A stretch of 64,000 bases of DNA from the NCBI RefSeq assembly GCF_001949145.1, contig NW_019091393.1, positions 1,172,100 to 1,236,099 of the forward strand, read 5' to 3'. Made by a program: the position numbers and the translations under genes. This document shows positions 63,201 through 64,000 of this stretch, in pieces (the stretch's first letter is position 1; each line of letters opens with the position of its first letter). The DNA comes from Acanthaster planci. Taxonomy: Eukaryota; Echinodermata; Asteroidea; Valvatida; Acanthasteridae. Under the pieces are notes generated by a model, which was given only the letters and a program-made list of their open reading frames with translations, did no database searches and was not told where the DNA came from.

Positions 63201-63470
63201 GAACCACCCAAAAAGCATTTGCCAAACCAGGATAAAATGCCACAATTTCCTTGCCTTAATATAAGGACTACAGCCTTGAATTGGACAAGTTGTGTAATGT
63301 TATTTGATAAAGACTTGATGTATTTGTACATTTCTTGTTGTTTACAGCACCCAGGACCTGTAGCTCTACCGAGTTTGAATGTAGGAATGAGCATTGCATC
63401 CCTGGAAGATGGCACTGTGATGGAGATCTAGATTGTGCAGATGGCTCAGATGAGGATGCTACTAGATGCG
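60208..63470 (+). CDS. LDL-receptor-family protein, N-terminal exons (VLDLR/LRP8-like)
   Basis: Three exons are visible, 60208-60280, 60734-60844 and 63348-63470; the gene continues past the window. Exon 1 encodes a signal peptide ([20 protein letters not shown]). Exons 2 and 3 each encode one LDL-receptor class A module with six cysteines and the calcium-binding acidic end: [15 protein letters not shown]...[10 protein letters not shown], and [27 protein letters not shown]. All junctions are phase 1, the classic symmetrical arrangement for shuffled LDLa exons. Module order and spacing resemble the first two repeats of VLDLR/LRP8 (LW.CD then GRW.CDGD.DC), but an LRP or another LDLa protein cannot be excluded without the rest. 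It would be a cell-surface endocytic lipoprotein receptor. Intron 2 contains the second gap and the 22-bp satellite. Confidence 0.85.
61177..61621. other. Assembly gap (445 N) next to a satellite array
   Basis: A run of unknown bases directly abutting the 22-bp tandem array at 61622. The gap probably covers more of the same array. A further LDLa exon hidden here is possible, since a phase-1 exon could be lost without breaking frame. Confidence 0.95.
61622..62029. repeat. 22-bp satellite array, about 18 copies
   Basis: Tandem copies of CTCTCATCGCGCAGTGAAAC plus AA, with single-base variants (CATCGCG, CACCGCG, CGTCTCG, GTAGTG/GCAGTG). The last two copies gain two bases (AGTGCCAAAC). Long open frames on the minus strand arise only because the unit lacks stop codons. 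It lies in intron 2 of the LDL-receptor-like gene. Confidence 0.95.
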
Positions 63471-64000
63471 GTAGGTTTCCTTTTACATGCATTAAATTCA
63501 GTCTAACCTGTCACTCATCCTTATCACCCAAAGTGGGTTTTTATTCAAATTCAATAAGCCGGTTTGAAACTGACAGAATTTCCGCAAATGATAAAAATAG
63601 AGCTACATGACATGCAGAAAAGTGAAGTTGCTGACAGAGACAGCTTTGTTCCAATCAAATTTACTTACATGTATTTCGTGACTATGGACTGGCCTGCTTA
63701 TAGAATGCAATAGTTGTTGAAAACTGCAGTACATGTACATGTATGTATTTGCAAGCAGCATACTTTAGTTAAGATTTCACTGAGTATACCAGTGGCCTTA
63801 TTTACTAGCAAATAGAGCAGACAGCATTGATAAAAGAATCTATTTGCCGTGTCTTATCACTAAAGCACAATATTCATGCTTAGTAGCACAGTAAATACAG
63901 GGTAACATTTGCGATAGCTTTTAAGGTATGAAGGTACATTGGTTTAAGTTGCTATCAATTGTTTAACTGTCGTGTTTAACTCCAAAGTACGACATCTCGA

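Noticed and set aside
1-64000. CRISPR arrays, prophage, operons or other prokaryotic systems
   Set aside because: The tandem arrays have no unique spacers, and the genes are intron-split animal genes; nothing prokaryotic in organisation was seen.

Overview
The window is animal nuclear DNA. Protein-coding genes are split by many short introns with GT..AG borders (one GC..AG), every gene I could reconstruct keeps its reading frame across all junctions, and all but one match known eukaryotic families (the exception, the amidohydrolase, resembles bacterial and fungal enzymes). Small inverted-repeat elements and minisatellites lie between and inside the genes. Gene content, modest intron sizes and repeat style suggest a marine invertebrate deuterostome, perhaps an echinoderm; that is inference, no marker gene proves it. 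Two assembly gaps (24021-24453 and 61177-61621) and one ambiguous base (35540) are present.

Layout: (1) 391-3770, + strand, 3' part of a CLIP4-like ankyrin/CAP-Gly microtubule-binding protein; (2) 4925-8541, - strand, six-exon YtcJ-type amidohydrolase; (3) 10634-24983, + strand, complete 26-exon glycogen debranching enzyme AGL (1560 aa); (4) 28859-30125, - strand, three-exon NADAR-domain protein; (5) 30737-35769, + strand, SKP2 F-box/LRR ubiquitin-ligase subunit; (6) 37519-39202, - strand, REXO2 oligoribonuclease; (7) 41892-51388, + strand, LMBRD2 membrane protein; (8) 60208 to beyond the right edge, + strand, start of an LDL-receptor-family gene (VLDLR/LRP8-like). The first seven genes alternate strand perfectly, so each neighbours one gene head-to-head and the next tail-to-tail. 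They do not form one pathway.

Non-genic parts: 55.7-59.4 kb is a GC-richer, intronless, stop-riddled block with internal tandem copies that looks like a decayed mobile element. At least six small inverted-repeat elements are visible, two of them as pairs in this window. Minisatellites lie in introns of AGL, SKP2, LMBRD2 and the LDL-receptor-like gene. The most unusual local structure is in AGL intron 13, where the 3' half of exon 13 with its splice donor has been tandemly copied, leaving decoy donors. No prokaryote-type system (CRISPR, operon, phage) is present.
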